IMG/VR virus record: IMGVR_UViG_3300003323_000257
Coordinates: 1 to 64,000 of that record
Origin: a virus
Reading direction: 5' to 3' (one strand)
Length of the DNA: 64,000 bases
Position numbers and translations under genes: made by a program. The notes beneath the pieces are model-generated. The model had not been told where the DNA came from and searched no databases. It saw only the letters and a list, made by a program, of their open reading frames with translations. Shown here in pieces: positions 22,670 through 29,623 of this stretch (positions are counted from its first letter, which is position 1; every line of letters begins with the position of its first letter).

Positions 22670-23008
22670 TCAGGGTTTCATATAAGGTTGGACATCAGAT
22701 TCAACTCCAGCGAGAGCTTCAATATCTCTGAGTGGCATTCCTGACCATACGTGTAGCTTGATCAACCAAATGTTAGGCATCTCACGAATGTCGTGCTTGA
22801 CCTTGGAGACATGAGATTTGGTAATACCTAAGGAGGCTTCCATTTCTTTTGGAAGCAGTCCACCTCGTATGCCCCTTCCTACAGCTCTATCGGTATAGCC
22901 AGCGTACAGTTTGCATTCGCTGATTAACGCCTCAATAGCGGTATCGTATTCACGGGTACGTCCGTCCTTGTGAACGACAACGTAATGCTCATTGTGGACG
23001 ACCTGCAT
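22670..23008 (-). CDS. HTH regulator, tandem paralogue 3
   Basis: N-terminal strands (YVVVHKDGRTREYDTAIEAL) lead into ISECKLYA, then an HTH-like unit LPKEMEASLGITKSHVSKVK (about 52-71) and the family ending WLIKLHVWSGMPLRDIEALA, then SDVQP. Start supported by GGAGGCTAA; its 5' end overlaps the previous paralogue by 20 nt. It is predicted to bind DNA, possibly at the repeat units at 23733-23820 (inference). Confidence 0.75.
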   Translation of the reverse strand: MQVVHNEHYVVVHKDGRTREYDTAIEALISECKLYAGYTDRAVGRGIRGGLLPKEMEASLGITKSHVSKVKHDIREMPNIWLIKLHVWSGMPLRDIEALAGVESDVQPYMKP

Positions 23009-23363
23009 TTAGCCTCCAGTGTGGTTGAATTTCGGATTCAATGCCGGCTAAGGCTTCGAGGTCTTTCAAAGGCAACCCTGACCAGATGTGCAGCTTGATA
23101 AGCCAGTGATTGGGCATTTTCTCCTTACCGTTTTTGACCCGTGACACACTGGACAATGGAATCTGTGTCTCGATCTGCATTTGTTTCGGCAGTAAACCTC
23201 CGCCTGGATGTTTGTTCTTCGCATCCACTGAAACAAATTTGGCCGCCAGCTTGCATTCGCTGATTAAGGCTTCCACTGCTGTAGGGTATTCGCGGGCCTC
23301 ATTGTTAACCCTAACAACTACTCGACCTTTTCGAACACCTTCGGTTATGTGTTGGACTTCCAT
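22989..23363 (-). CDS. HTH regulator, tandem paralogue 2
   Basis: Start at MEVQHITEGVRKGRVVVRVN behind AGGAGTCTTTAAA. Same plan as its neighbours: strands, AVEALISECKLAAKF, HTH unit LPKQMQIETQIPLSSVSRVK, then WLIKLHIWSGLPLKDLEALA and SEIQPH. 124 aa. The copy with the most extended linker (KNKHPGGG). Confidence 0.75.
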   Translation of the reverse strand: MEVQHITEGVRKGRVVVRVNNEAREYPTAVEALISECKLAAKFVSVDAKNKHPGGGLLPKQMQIETQIPLSSVSRVKNGKEKMPNHWLIKLHIWSGLPLKDLEALAGIESEIQPHWRLNAGRPQ

Positions 23364-23364
23364 T

Positions 23365-23685
23365 TTAAAGACTCCTATGAGGTTGGACATCAGAAACAGT
23401 GCCCGCTAGTTGTTCAATATCTTGAAGAGGCATACCGGACCACACGTGAAGCCTTAACAACCAGTCCTGTGGAATTTTAATCCTGCCTCGTTTGATTCGT
23501 GCTACCTGTTCAGCGTTAATTTTCGCAGCCACAGCCATTGTTAGCGGAACCGTTCCCCGGTGCTTCACCTTGTAGTTAAGGAACAGTTGAATCTCTTCCA
23601 AGAGGGCTTCGATATGAGTCTGATACTCACGGTAGGCCGTTCCAACGTAGACTCGCACTTTACGGTCAACGACTTTAACTTCCAT
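23365..23685 (-). CDS. HTH regulator, tandem paralogue 1
   Basis: Promoter-proximal member of the triplet, 106 aa. EVKVVDRKVRVYVGTAYREY strands, HIEALLEEIQLFL, HTH unit TMAVAAKINAEQVARIKRG, then WLLRLHVWSGMPLQDIEQLA and SDVQPH. It is transcribed leftward from just beyond the AGTAAATA box (23725-23732) and the two palindromic units (23733-23820), which suggests autoregulation. Confidence 0.75.
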   Translation of the reverse strand: MEVKVVDRKVRVYVGTAYREYQTHIEALLEEIQLFLNYKVKHRGTVPLTMAVAAKINAEQVARIKRGRIKIPQDWLLRLHVWSGMPLQDIEQLAGTVSDVQPHRSL

Positions 23686-23724
23686 TTCTATCCTTATTTG
23701 TATGAGTCATAAACGATTTCGTTC

Positions 23725-23732
23725 TATTTACT
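23725..23732 (-). promoter_or_regulatory. AGTAAATA promoter-like motif abutting operator repeat
   Basis: Minus strand AGTAAATA directly follows the CTACGCAG arm of the first palindromic unit, 40 nt upstream of the start at 23685. A protein on the palindrome would overlap a polymerase bound here. Confidence 0.55.
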
Positions 23733-23820
23733 CTGCGTAGGATGACGTGTCGTCGACAATAAAATCTACGCAGCTTCAGACTGCGTAACATGACGTGATG
23801 TTGACAAGTAATCCTACGCA
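23733..23820. repeat. two tandem 41-bp palindrome-flanked operator-like units
   Basis: Unit 1 (23733-23773) is bounded by CTGCGTAG and CTACGCAG; unit 2 (23781-23821) by CTGCGTA and TACGCA. Between the arms both units share ATGACGTG, GT and GACAA at identical positions. The start-to-start distance is 48 bp. The units lie between the GIY-YIG-like gene, whose last codons overlap unit 2, and the HTH triplet. Operator, replication or recombination site are the options. Confidence 0.75.
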
Positions 23821-24704
23821 ACACCTGAGTGCTTTTGAGGCCGGGCAAATCCCTGTTCATTCAAAAGAATAAAATGATAGAGTCGTTCAAATCTCCAAAT
23901 TGCAGAATTATGTTTTCCCATAGACTTGGTTATTTTAGGGCGCTTATCTCGATGACCTAAGAACCATAATCTAAGTTTTTCGTCTGTCTTATTAAGTTTA
24001 GAACTTACCTGACCATGAACAAAATAACGATGCATGTAGGAGCAAAAGTCTTCAACTGACTTACAGGTAGCCAATTGAATAATGCGATCTATCTTATACT
24101 CTCCAAATGCGTAGTAGTTCAGGTAATTGGCAATACGCGAGTATGCATCAAGACTTGGATCATCACTTGGCATAGGAGCGTCGTGATTTAAGTTTTGCGT
24201 TTCATACCGAGATGCTTTTATGTTCTCATCGTCTTCGTCAATCACAGTCTGCAGGTCGTACCAACCTTTGATTTTAGAAGGCACAAAATTCCATCTTCGT
24301 ATTAGGTAGCGTAAGGTTTCTTCATAATCAAACGAGTCGCCTTCTTCCGCCTCTATACTTCTGTATTCAGCCCAGAATTCAGCTTCTTCAGTCTTTCGCG
24401 TATTGTCGCGCACTTGGCCTGATTTCTCTATCCTAAGATTACAGAATTGAGGCAGTTTAACCGTGCTCGTTTTGTTGAGGACTGTAGTTCGGTGTTGGTT
24501 GATCAGAATAGCTTCTACCAGATATGCTGCACGACGTTTGAGCTTTCGGGCAACAATAGAAATAGCTATACTGTCATAGTCCTGAACCCTTACATAGTTA
24601 TGACCTGCTATGTTTTTAGCTCTTAGAAACTTCTCTCCGTCTTCTGATCCTATTCCTACATACACCACCCTATCATTTACAGTATAGGTATAAACGTAAT
24701 TCAT
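23814..24704 (-). CDS. GIY-YIG-like (LEM3-type) nuclease
   Basis: 296 aa. N-terminus VYTYTVNDRVVYVGIG (residues 4-19) matches the paired-strand GIY-YIG signature of the LEM3-like branch (FYVY...VFYVGIG). It continues with IAISIVARKL, then RRAAYLVEAILINQH, whose Glu (about 64) fits the metal-binding glutamate before a basic loop. The remaining 220 residues are a separate helical domain without a recognised fold. Predicted Mg-dependent DNA endonuclease; free-standing homing or host-DNA-degrading roles are both possible. ATGA overlap links it to the Rep-like gene upstream. Confidence 0.55.
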   Translation of the reverse strand: MNYVYTYTVNDRVVYVGIGSEDGEKFLRAKNIAGHNYVRVQDYDSIAISIVARKLKRRAAYLVEAILINQHRTTVLNKTSTVKLPQFCNLRIEKSGQVRDNTRKTEEAEFWAEYRSIEAEEGDSFDYEETLRYLIRRWNFVPSKIKGWYDLQTVIDEDDENIKASRYETQNLNHDAPMPSDDPSLDAYSRIANYLNYYAFGEYKIDRIIQLATCKSVEDFCSYMHRYFVHGQVSSKLNKTDEKLRLWFLGHRDKRPKITKSMGKHNSAIWRFERLYHFILLNEQGFARPQKHSGVA

Positions 24705-25894
24705 ACCAACCCCATGTCCAGCTCCATCTTATATGGGTGCGGATTCAAATTCAATTTGGTGTCCAGTGCCCTGGAGTCCCACAGCTTGGCAAACTCTTGG
24801 TCATCCAGCTCTTTCAATGTCCGCGCCCGCATTAAAGCCATGTAGACTCTGCGGGTCACCAACTTGTTTGCTTCCCTTTCCTTCCCGTCCTTACCAAGAG
24901 TTTTGAACTCCGGTAATTCACCCGCCATCACTTTCTTGTAATCGAACGACCACATATGGAGCATGAGAGTTCGGTGCAACGCCCAGTCAAACTCAACCTT
25001 TAGCCATGCATGCCATTTACCATCATAGTTCTTCTCTACGTAGTCCCGAAGGTCCGCCAAAGTTTGAATCTTTCGCCCATCTATTCTGTGTGATCTAAAC
25101 CACCCGTAGTTCAAATTCAGATCAAATCGAATTCGGTTCTTAATATCTTTCGGCACTTCCAGCAGAGATTCCCCGGCTACCGCCCTACGTTCATTGGCAT
25201 CTAGGAGCTGCTGCTCTTTATCATATGCTTGGAACATTGCCTGTTCTTCTCCAGAGGCACTCAATATCCTCAGGCATACACTTGACTTATGCGTCTTATG
25301 TTTCCTTCGCATCTCTAGGTCCAACATATCTAGAAGAGTCTCTGTTTGATTGATGCCATTCTCGTCTTTCTCTACAGAGTGCCCAATTCTATACGCCGTG
25401 GCCATGTCAAGTAATAGCTGCTTCTTGTTCTTTATCTTGTTGGTGTACGTCGCAAACTCCAGGGTATGCAGGTATATATTCAATGCGCGTATCTGGTCTT
25501 TTATTCGACTTGGAATCTCCAACTTACATGAGGTCTCTATCTGCTTTATTGCGCGTATAAACGAGGCCACGATTAATCTGTCTGCTTCAGGGAAACCGTA
25601 TGTATTCTCACCTGTTAGGAACGCCACTGGATTACCACGAATATTCAGGAAGTATATGTTATCTTTCCGGTGATCTCTTGTTAGAGAAACCTCTAGTCCT
25701 GATTCTTCGTTTAACCCGTATACGTTCACATACATCTTATCTCCATCTTGTATTCCTCCTGCTTTTAGTAGAACTCTACGTACTATAGCTGCCTCGGAAT
25801 CTCTTATCTCCACTGAACCATTTAACTTAGATCCTCCCAATAATCCATCCAGCGTTACCTTACGTTTTTTCAGTTTCTTCTGTGGGGTCTTCAT
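24701..25894 (-). CDS. replication protein resembling filamentous-phage/plasmid gpII (Phage_CRI)
   Basis: 397 aa, first gene of the leftward arm. Residues about 83-101 read LNIRGNPVAFLTGENTYG, close to the G-x-P-x-x-F-L-x-G-x-N-x-x-G signature of gene II/X replication proteins. Further on, FQAYDKEQQLL (222-231) matches that family's Y-x-K-x-x-E element. These proteins start replication by nicking the origin. The DNA beside it (25895-26088) holds iterated repeats, as an origin might. By-eye family match only; tyrosine nucleophile not assigned. Confidence 0.5.
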   Translation of the reverse strand: MKTPQKKLKKRKVTLDGLLGGSKLNGSVEIRDSEAAIVRRVLLKAGGIQDGDKMYVNVYGLNEESGLEVSLTRDHRKDNIYFLNIRGNPVAFLTGENTYGFPEADRLIVASFIRAIKQIETSCKLEIPSRIKDQIRALNIYLHTLEFATYTNKIKNKKQLLLDMATAYRIGHSVEKDENGINQTETLLDMLDLEMRRKHKTHKSSVCLRILSASGEEQAMFQAYDKEQQLLDANERRAVAGESLLEVPKDIKNRIRFDLNLNYGWFRSHRIDGRKIQTLADLRDYVEKNYDGKWHAWLKVEFDWALHRTLMLHMWSFDYKKVMAGELPEFKTLGKDGKEREANKLVTRRVYMALMRARTLKELDDQEFAKLWDSRALDTKLNLNPHPYKMELDMGLV

Positions 25895-25939
25895 TTTCTA
25901 TTGATTTTCTCCATTGAATGGTGATGTTACGTAAAAAAC

Positions 25940-25977
25940 TACGTGACAGCTATGCTCATAATATACGTGACAGTTAT
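25940..25977. repeat. direct repeats TACGTGACAG(C/T)TAT
   Basis: Two 14-bp copies (25940-25953 and 25964-25977), 24 bp start to start, differing at one base. A palindromic TTACGTAA lies just left at 25927-25934. They stand in the divergent region next to the Rep-like gene and overlap the leftward promoter-like box. Iteron or operator. Confidence 0.7.
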
Positions 25978-25984
25978 TTACTAG
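25975..25984 (-). promoter_or_regulatory. CTAGTAAATA promoter-like motif, leftward
   Basis: Exact CTAGTAAATA on the minus strand, 80 nt upstream of the Rep-like start at 25894. Together with the plus-strand copy at 26056 it flanks the divergence point, each copy facing the genes it would drive. Confidence 0.6.
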
Positions 25985-26009
25985 TGATCGCATAGCTCGT
26001 TTGTCATAC

Positions 26010-26033
26010 ATCATCTAGCAATCTATCATCTAG
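26010..26033. repeat. direct repeats ATCATCTAG, 15-bp period
   Basis: Exact 9-mers at 26010-26018 and 26025-26033 between the two divergent promoter-like boxes. Possible regulator binding sites. Confidence 0.6.
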
Positions 26034-26055
26034 TCATTCGTTTGTTACGCCTAGA

Positions 26056-26065
26056 CTAGTAAATA
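26056..26065 (+). promoter_or_regulatory. CTAGTAAATA promoter-like motif, rightward
   Basis: Exact CTAGTAAATA 23 nt before the first rightward start codon at 26089. A ribosome site AAAAGGAG lies between. Confidence 0.6.
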
Positions 26066-26088
26066 CAGTACGAAAAGGAGACCCAGGG

Positions 26089-26247
26089 ATGAACAACGTA
26101 ATCGACCTGAAAGAATACAGAGAACGTAAGCGCCTACAGAACGTAGCGGCTAAATCCACAAAGTGGAAAAGTTACTACTGGGTGAGCCTTACATTTCCTA
26201 AGACTACCATAAAGAAGGATACGCATGCAGATACAACCAATAAATAA
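26089..26247 (+). CDS. hypothetical protein (52 aa), first rightward gene
   Basis: ATG 12 nt after AAAAGGAG. MNNVIDLKEYRERKRLQNVA is a start common in small phage and plasmid proteins (V-I-D-L-x-x-Y-R-x-x-K). Aromatic middle (WKSYYWVSLTF), basic end. It overlaps the next gene by 23 nt. No function known. Confidence 0.7.
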   Translation: MNNVIDLKEYRERKRLQNVAAKSTKWKSYYWVSLTFPKTTIKKDTHADTTNK

Positions 26248-26578
26248 ACGCATCACTCTTGAGTCCATGAGAACCAGCAAGGCCTTGGTCTGGCCATCGA
26301 ACATCACGTGGATGGCAGGTGATAAACCTCTGCCTAACCCGGAGAATGTCGAGTTCTTCCGCGTGCATACCTCGTGGGATGGATACACATCGGTGATTGC
26401 GATGCCTAAGCCAACCTCTGGAGGCCTTCGTAGGAATAAACCTCGTATGTGGTGGTGCACCACGGATCGTCTCTGGAAATGTCAACGAGGTTTTATACAA
26501 GGGAGAGGCACCACTCAGTCCTACGCCTATCATGACTGCGTAGTACAGACCACCAAGAGGAACCTATGGCACTGGTAA
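26225..26578 (+). CDS. hypothetical protein (117 aa)
   Basis: Trp/Arg-rich basic protein (ALVWPSNITWMAGD, RMWWCTTDRLWKCQRGF) with three cysteines. AAGGATACGC supports the start. No family recognised. Confidence 0.7.
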   Translation: MQIQPINKRITLESMRTSKALVWPSNITWMAGDKPLPNPENVEFFRVHTSWDGYTSVIAMPKPTSGGLRRNKPRMWWCTTDRLWKCQRGFIQGRGTTQSYAYHDCVVQTTKRNLWHW

Positions 26579-26588
26579 GGAGACTAAC

Positions 26589-26798
26589 GTGATTGTAATA
26601 TGGTTATATGTTGTACCTGCTGTGATAATGTTGATTGGAATGTGTTCAGCATATTTTCGTGGCGAGTATCAAACATGGAGCTGGCCTTGGGCATTCGTAC
26701 CTATCTATAACCTTATCATCTCCGTATTGGCGCTTCTTGGTATCGTGCTGACATTGGTGACCGATCCAAAATATTTCTTCAAGAGGTGGCCTAAATGA
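26589..26798 (+). CDS. small membrane protein, two TM segments (69 aa)
   Basis: Hydrophobic segments at about 2-21 (IVIWLYVVPAVIMLIGMC) and 34-58 (WAFVPIYNLIISVLALLGIV) are joined by a short polar loop, and the C-terminus is basic (FFKRWPK), so both ends probably face the cytoplasm. AAGGAGACTAAC precedes the ATG. Role unknown. Confidence 0.8.
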   Translation: MIVIWLYVVPAVIMLIGMCSAYFRGEYQTWSWPWAFVPIYNLIISVLALLGIVLTLVTDPKYFFKRWPK

Positions 26799-27013
26799 TT
26801 GCTTCAGTACCCGAACTGATGACCAAGCCTCGAATTACCATAAGCTTTCGGCTTAACGATAGGTGCATAATATGGCATTGCAGGACCGCGCGTTTTAGTC
26901 TTGGCGATTGGGGACCAAGTGAATTTACAGGAGTTGGAATAACGCCTAAAGCCGCATGGGATGACCTTATGCTACGCTTACAAGTATCAATTGGCCACTG
27001 GAGCTTTGTATGA
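26795..27013 (+). CDS. hypothetical protein (72 aa), paralogue of next gene
   Basis: Beta-rich: RITISFRLNDRCIIWHCRTA, then GVGITPKAAWDDLMLRL. The W-x-C ... G-x-G-x-(S/T)-P-K-x-A-W-x-x-L pattern recurs in the protein encoded immediately downstream. ATGA overlaps on both sides. Function unknown. Confidence 0.75.
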   Translation: MIASVPELMTKPRITISFRLNDRCIIWHCRTARFSLGDWGPSEFTGVGITPKAAWDDLMLRLQVSIGHWSFV

Positions 27014-27297
27014 GCCTTCACAGCAGATTACCTAAACCTTACGGCGGTTGTTTCAATCCGCGCACAATACGAAGTAAACTAGAACACCAACTCGATGAAT
27101 TCACGCCAGAGAAATTACCAGAACCGTTCGGCCGGCCGAGATTTCGAAAGCGTAATAGATCGTGGAGATGTGAATTGCCTTGTCAGCTAAGCAGATTTGA
27201 TTCCGTTATCCCGGTGATTATTGTTGGTACTGGGAGTTCACCAAAGGAAGCTTGGTTAATGTTGGTAGCAGATATTCTTAATCAGAGGATCGTATGA
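27010..27297 (+). CDS. hypothetical protein (95 aa), paralogue of previous gene
   Basis: Basic N-terminal 55 residues, then WRCELPCQLSRFDSVIPVII and VGTGSSPKEAWLMLVADIL, matching the layout of the 72-aa protein before it. Tandem duplication with an added N-terminal part. Confidence 0.75.
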   Translation: MSLHSRLPKPYGGCFNPRTIRSKLEHQLDEFTPEKLPEPFGRPRFRKRNRSWRCELPCQLSRFDSVIPVIIVGTGSSPKEAWLMLVADILNQRIV

Positions 27298-27338
27298 GAC
27301 CCAGAAAAATCTTGACCTTGTGTGGGTTCTTACCATGA
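27294..27338 (+). CDS. candidate 14-aa coupled ORF
   Basis: MRPRKILTLCGFLP begins at an ATGA overlap with the gene before and ends at an ATGA overlap with the ATG at 27335. It could serve only to carry ribosomes across the gap; coding significance is doubtful. Confidence 0.25.
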   Translation: MRPRKILTLCGFLP

Positions 27339-27622
27339 CCGACAAAGCAGACAATGACAAGGTGAGGACTTTCTTTCATGCCGTAATGCACGCGAAGCAG
27401 GAGAACAACTACGATACAGTAAATCGGTTGATCAACGAGTTAGTGCCATCTCAGGAAACCTCTTGGGTGTCGATAGCTTATCTGCGCGGTTCCTCCTCAA
27501 TCAAGACCAAGATCATAAAATGGGACGAAGTGTTTCGCACCGTCGAAGTCTTGCTAACCGACAGAGGAGAGAACGCCTGGACCTTGCTGCGTGGCCTACA
27601 CAAACTATTGGAGATCGAATGA
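27335..27622 (+). CDS. hypothetical protein (95 aa)
   Basis: MTDKADNDKVRTFFHAVMHA opens a helical protein with a strand pair near the middle (SWVSIAYLRGSSSIKTKIIK). A GTG five codons upstream is an alternative. No strong ribosome site, so translation may depend on the 14-aa ORF in front. No family recognised. Confidence 0.65.
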   Translation: MTDKADNDKVRTFFHAVMHAKQENNYDTVNRLINELVPSQETSWVSIAYLRGSSSIKTKIIKWDEVFRTVEVLLTDRGENAWTLLRGLHKLLEIE

Positions 27623-27870
27623 TTGAATACCTGAAGGTTGGCCTAGCCTTATGGGCCACGAAGTTCTTGGTGGCCTTAGCCATCTTCCTGCTGATCGTAT
27701 TAGTCGGCGTACTCGCTGGTCTATGGACCGTATTTAAGCAGTGGCGATGCCTTCATGCCAACAAGTTCGAGAACATGCAGTGTGACTACATTTGCCGTGA
27801 CTGTGGCAAGAATCTAGGCTTCGTAGGATCCTACGAGAAACGAAAACGAAAGGTAGAATATGACGCTTGA
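27619..27870 (+). CDS. membrane protein with C-terminal zinc knuckle (83 aa)
   Basis: Start at the ATG overlapping the previous stop. One or two membrane segments cover residues about 5-36 (VGLALWATKFLVALAIFLLI). They are followed by CLHANKFENMQCDYICRDCG, a C-x2-H ... C-x3-C-x2-C arrangement likely to hold zinc on the cytoplasmic side. Basic tail. Unknown role. Confidence 0.7.
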   Translation: MIEYLKVGLALWATKFLVALAIFLLIVLVGVLAGLWTVFKQWRCLHANKFENMQCDYICRDCGKNLGFVGSYEKRKRKVEYDA

Positions 27871-28186
27871 TGAAAAACAGATTGACGAAATTTGGGAAGA
27901 ACTCGGTGGCCTTGATCAGTGGATGAAAACTTTTGGCTACCAGCAGTTTGCTCGCCGAATTGAGGAGCAGCTTAATAAGTCCACGGTACCTACCGTTACT
28001 ATGGATGGTCACCAATTGAAGGAAGCTCTTGAATTTATCAACCCAGACGATACGACGGAACCTGATCAACTGGATGACGAACTAACGTTTGGCGTGGTTA
28101 AACACATCGACGATGATGGTAAGGTCTCCAATGGCTTGTGCTGCTGGAATGACGATACCGATGGCGTCTATCCATTACACACCTGA
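27860..28186 (+). CDS. hypothetical acidic protein (108 aa)
   Basis: MTLDEKQIDEIWEELGGLDQ: acidic helical N-terminus, then a strand-rich acidic C-terminal part with paired cysteines. Overlaps the membrane-protein gene by 11 nt. No family recognised. Confidence 0.75.
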   Translation: MTLDEKQIDEIWEELGGLDQWMKTFGYQQFARRIEEQLNKSTVPTVTMDGHQLKEALEFINPDDTTEPDQLDDELTFGVVKHIDDDGKVSNGLCCWNDDTDGVYPLHT

Positions 28187-28193
28187 GGCCCTG

Positions 28194-29069
28194 ATGAATA
28201 CCTATGAAAAGGATTTACCTCCTGAGGTGGTGAAGGCAGCCAAGACTTTAACCGAGTGGGCCGCTAATGCTAACCTGAAACACTGGCGTGTTCTTGGCGT
28301 GCAGGGTGCCTACTCAGTGGACCATGGTTACTTTCAGAATCCAAACTATAAAATCGAAGACTACTCTGTCGACCAATGGTGGATTAAATCTCTGGAAGAA
28401 TTGTGGGCTCACCGCAAAGTTAGTGACGATACGTACAGGGCGGCACGCGTGGCTCTAAACTTTTCTCACCTTGTGTTGAATCCCAAATCACCTCAAAGAT
28501 ATATCGCCCCATCGGAAGTTATCATCATGGGACGCGCCTGGGATGGCAAGACTGCCGACATTGAACTTCCTATCTTTGGCGATGGCTCTTCCCAAGGCCG
28601 ACGTTTGTTTGTCGTGGCCCTGCCAAAACCTGTGGAGCAACCTGACGAGTCAAAGCCTCATTTCTACTGCAGGCCTTGCCATTCATACGAACGTCCTTCG
28701 CCAATATGCTGGAAGTGTGGTGCAGACTGCAAACTGGTCAACACAGAGGAATGGCCGTTGCTCAAGAATCCTGACGTTGAACTGATCAAGGAGCTGGCCC
28801 GTCAAGTAGGATACTGCGTGGCTGAACACGGCTCAAAACAAACCGATATAGATTTGGTTGCTATTCCATGGACGGAAGATGCAGTGTCTCCAGTGGATCT
28901 GTGCTTCCATCTTCAAAACGGATTGCTAAACGATAATGGGCAGGCGCGCTTGTTCCCGTTTGAAAAGAAACCACTCGGCAGATTGGCAACAAACATCCAA
29001 GTAAATGGATGGTATAAGCTAATCGATCTTTCCATCACTCCAAGGGTAAAAGATGATTCCCAAATCTGA
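28194..29069 (+). CDS. nucleotidyltransferase-like phage protein with zinc ribbon (291 aa)
   Basis: Start at MNTYEKDLPPEVVKAAKTLT behind GAGG. Three parts: an N-terminal domain (1-150), a Cys4 ribbon (CRPCHSYERPSPICWKCG, about 161-178) and a C-terminal domain. The last part reads ARQVGYCVAEHGS, then TDIDLVAIPW, then LGRLATNIQVNGWYKLIDLS. This HGS...D-x-D-L-h-A-h-P-W pattern is a recurrent phage family whose GS...DxD resembles the nucleotidyltransferase active site. Activity not established. Confidence 0.65.
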   Translation: MNTYEKDLPPEVVKAAKTLTEWAANANLKHWRVLGVQGAYSVDHGYFQNPNYKIEDYSVDQWWIKSLEELWAHRKVSDDTYRAARVALNFSHLVLNPKSPQRYIAPSEVIIMGRAWDGKTADIELPIFGDGSSQGRRLFVVALPKPVEQPDESKPHFYCRPCHSYERPSPICWKCGADCKLVNTEEWPLLKNPDVELIKELARQVGYCVAEHGSKQTDIDLVAIPWTEDAVSPVDLCFHLQNGLLNDNGQARLFPFEKKPLGRLATNIQVNGWYKLIDLSITPRVKDDSQI

Positions 29070-29397
29070 AATGAAGGACCAGCAGTGGTACTGGGGTAAC
29101 GGATATAAATCTAACGTAGGTCAATGGGACGCAACGAATAAATTGTTCTTATTCGGCGTCCCCTCTCCTATTAAAAATCAACCTCCTATGTATATGCGGG
29201 AATTCCATGTACAGGACGAACATGACGGTTGTGTCGGCAAATGTTTTACGCCACTCCTGGAGATTGCCGGACCTAAAGGTGTATGGGAGCCTAAGCAAAG
29301 CATCGACCTTGAAATCAACATGGCTACCATACTAGGAGAGCCGCACCAGCACCTACCTGATAAGGTACAATCATTGTTAGGTGATATAAATGACTGA
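29053..29397 (+). CDS. hypothetical protein (114 aa)
   Basis: MIPKSEMKDQQWYWGNGYKS; beta-rich, aromatic, with a Cys pair (DGCVGKCF). AAGGGTAAAAG precedes the ATG; overlaps the previous gene by 17 nt. No family recognised. Confidence 0.7.
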   Translation: MIPKSEMKDQQWYWGNGYKSNVGQWDATNKLFLFGVPSPIKNQPPMYMREFHVQDEHDGCVGKCFTPLLEIAGPKGVWEPKQSIDLEINMATILGEPHQHLPDKVQSLLGDIND

Positions 29398-29623
29398 TGA
29401 CGAAATCATTAGACACTTCCACGATAACGGGGTTACTGTCATCAAGGACGAACTCATGGTCAGCGTAGGCCGCGCCATTGTGAACGCAAAGGTGGAGGAA
29501 ATGAACAATACCGCAGCGCGTCTGATGGCATTGCTGACTTCACACGAAAACATTAACGAGTTACTTAATCGATTGGAAGAAGGAATCAAAGATGGAAACG
29601 AAGATCACCGATATCAGGGTTGA
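29390..29623 (+). CDS. hypothetical helical protein (77 aa)
   Basis: MTDDEIIRHFHDNGVTVIKD; helical, acidic, with a long predicted helix (ARLMALLTSHENINELLNRL). Its 3' end overlaps the next gene by 32 nt. Confidence 0.7.
   Translation: MTDDEIIRHFHDNGVTVIKDELMVSVGRAIVNAKVEEMNNTAARLMALLTSHENINELLNRLEEGIKDGNEDHRYQG

Noticed and set aside
23733-23820. CRISPR array
   Set aside because: Only two repeat-like units, conserved inside as well as at the ends, and no spacers of uniform length between identical repeats.
23675-23860. 61-codon minus-strand frame with internally repeated RRH/ILR peptides
   Set aside because: It translates the two operator-like repeats; the repetition is DNA-level, not a protein.
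25941-25962. Host-type promoter from GTGACA (25943) and CATAAT (25957)
   Set aside because: Spacing between the hexamers is far below 15-19 bp.
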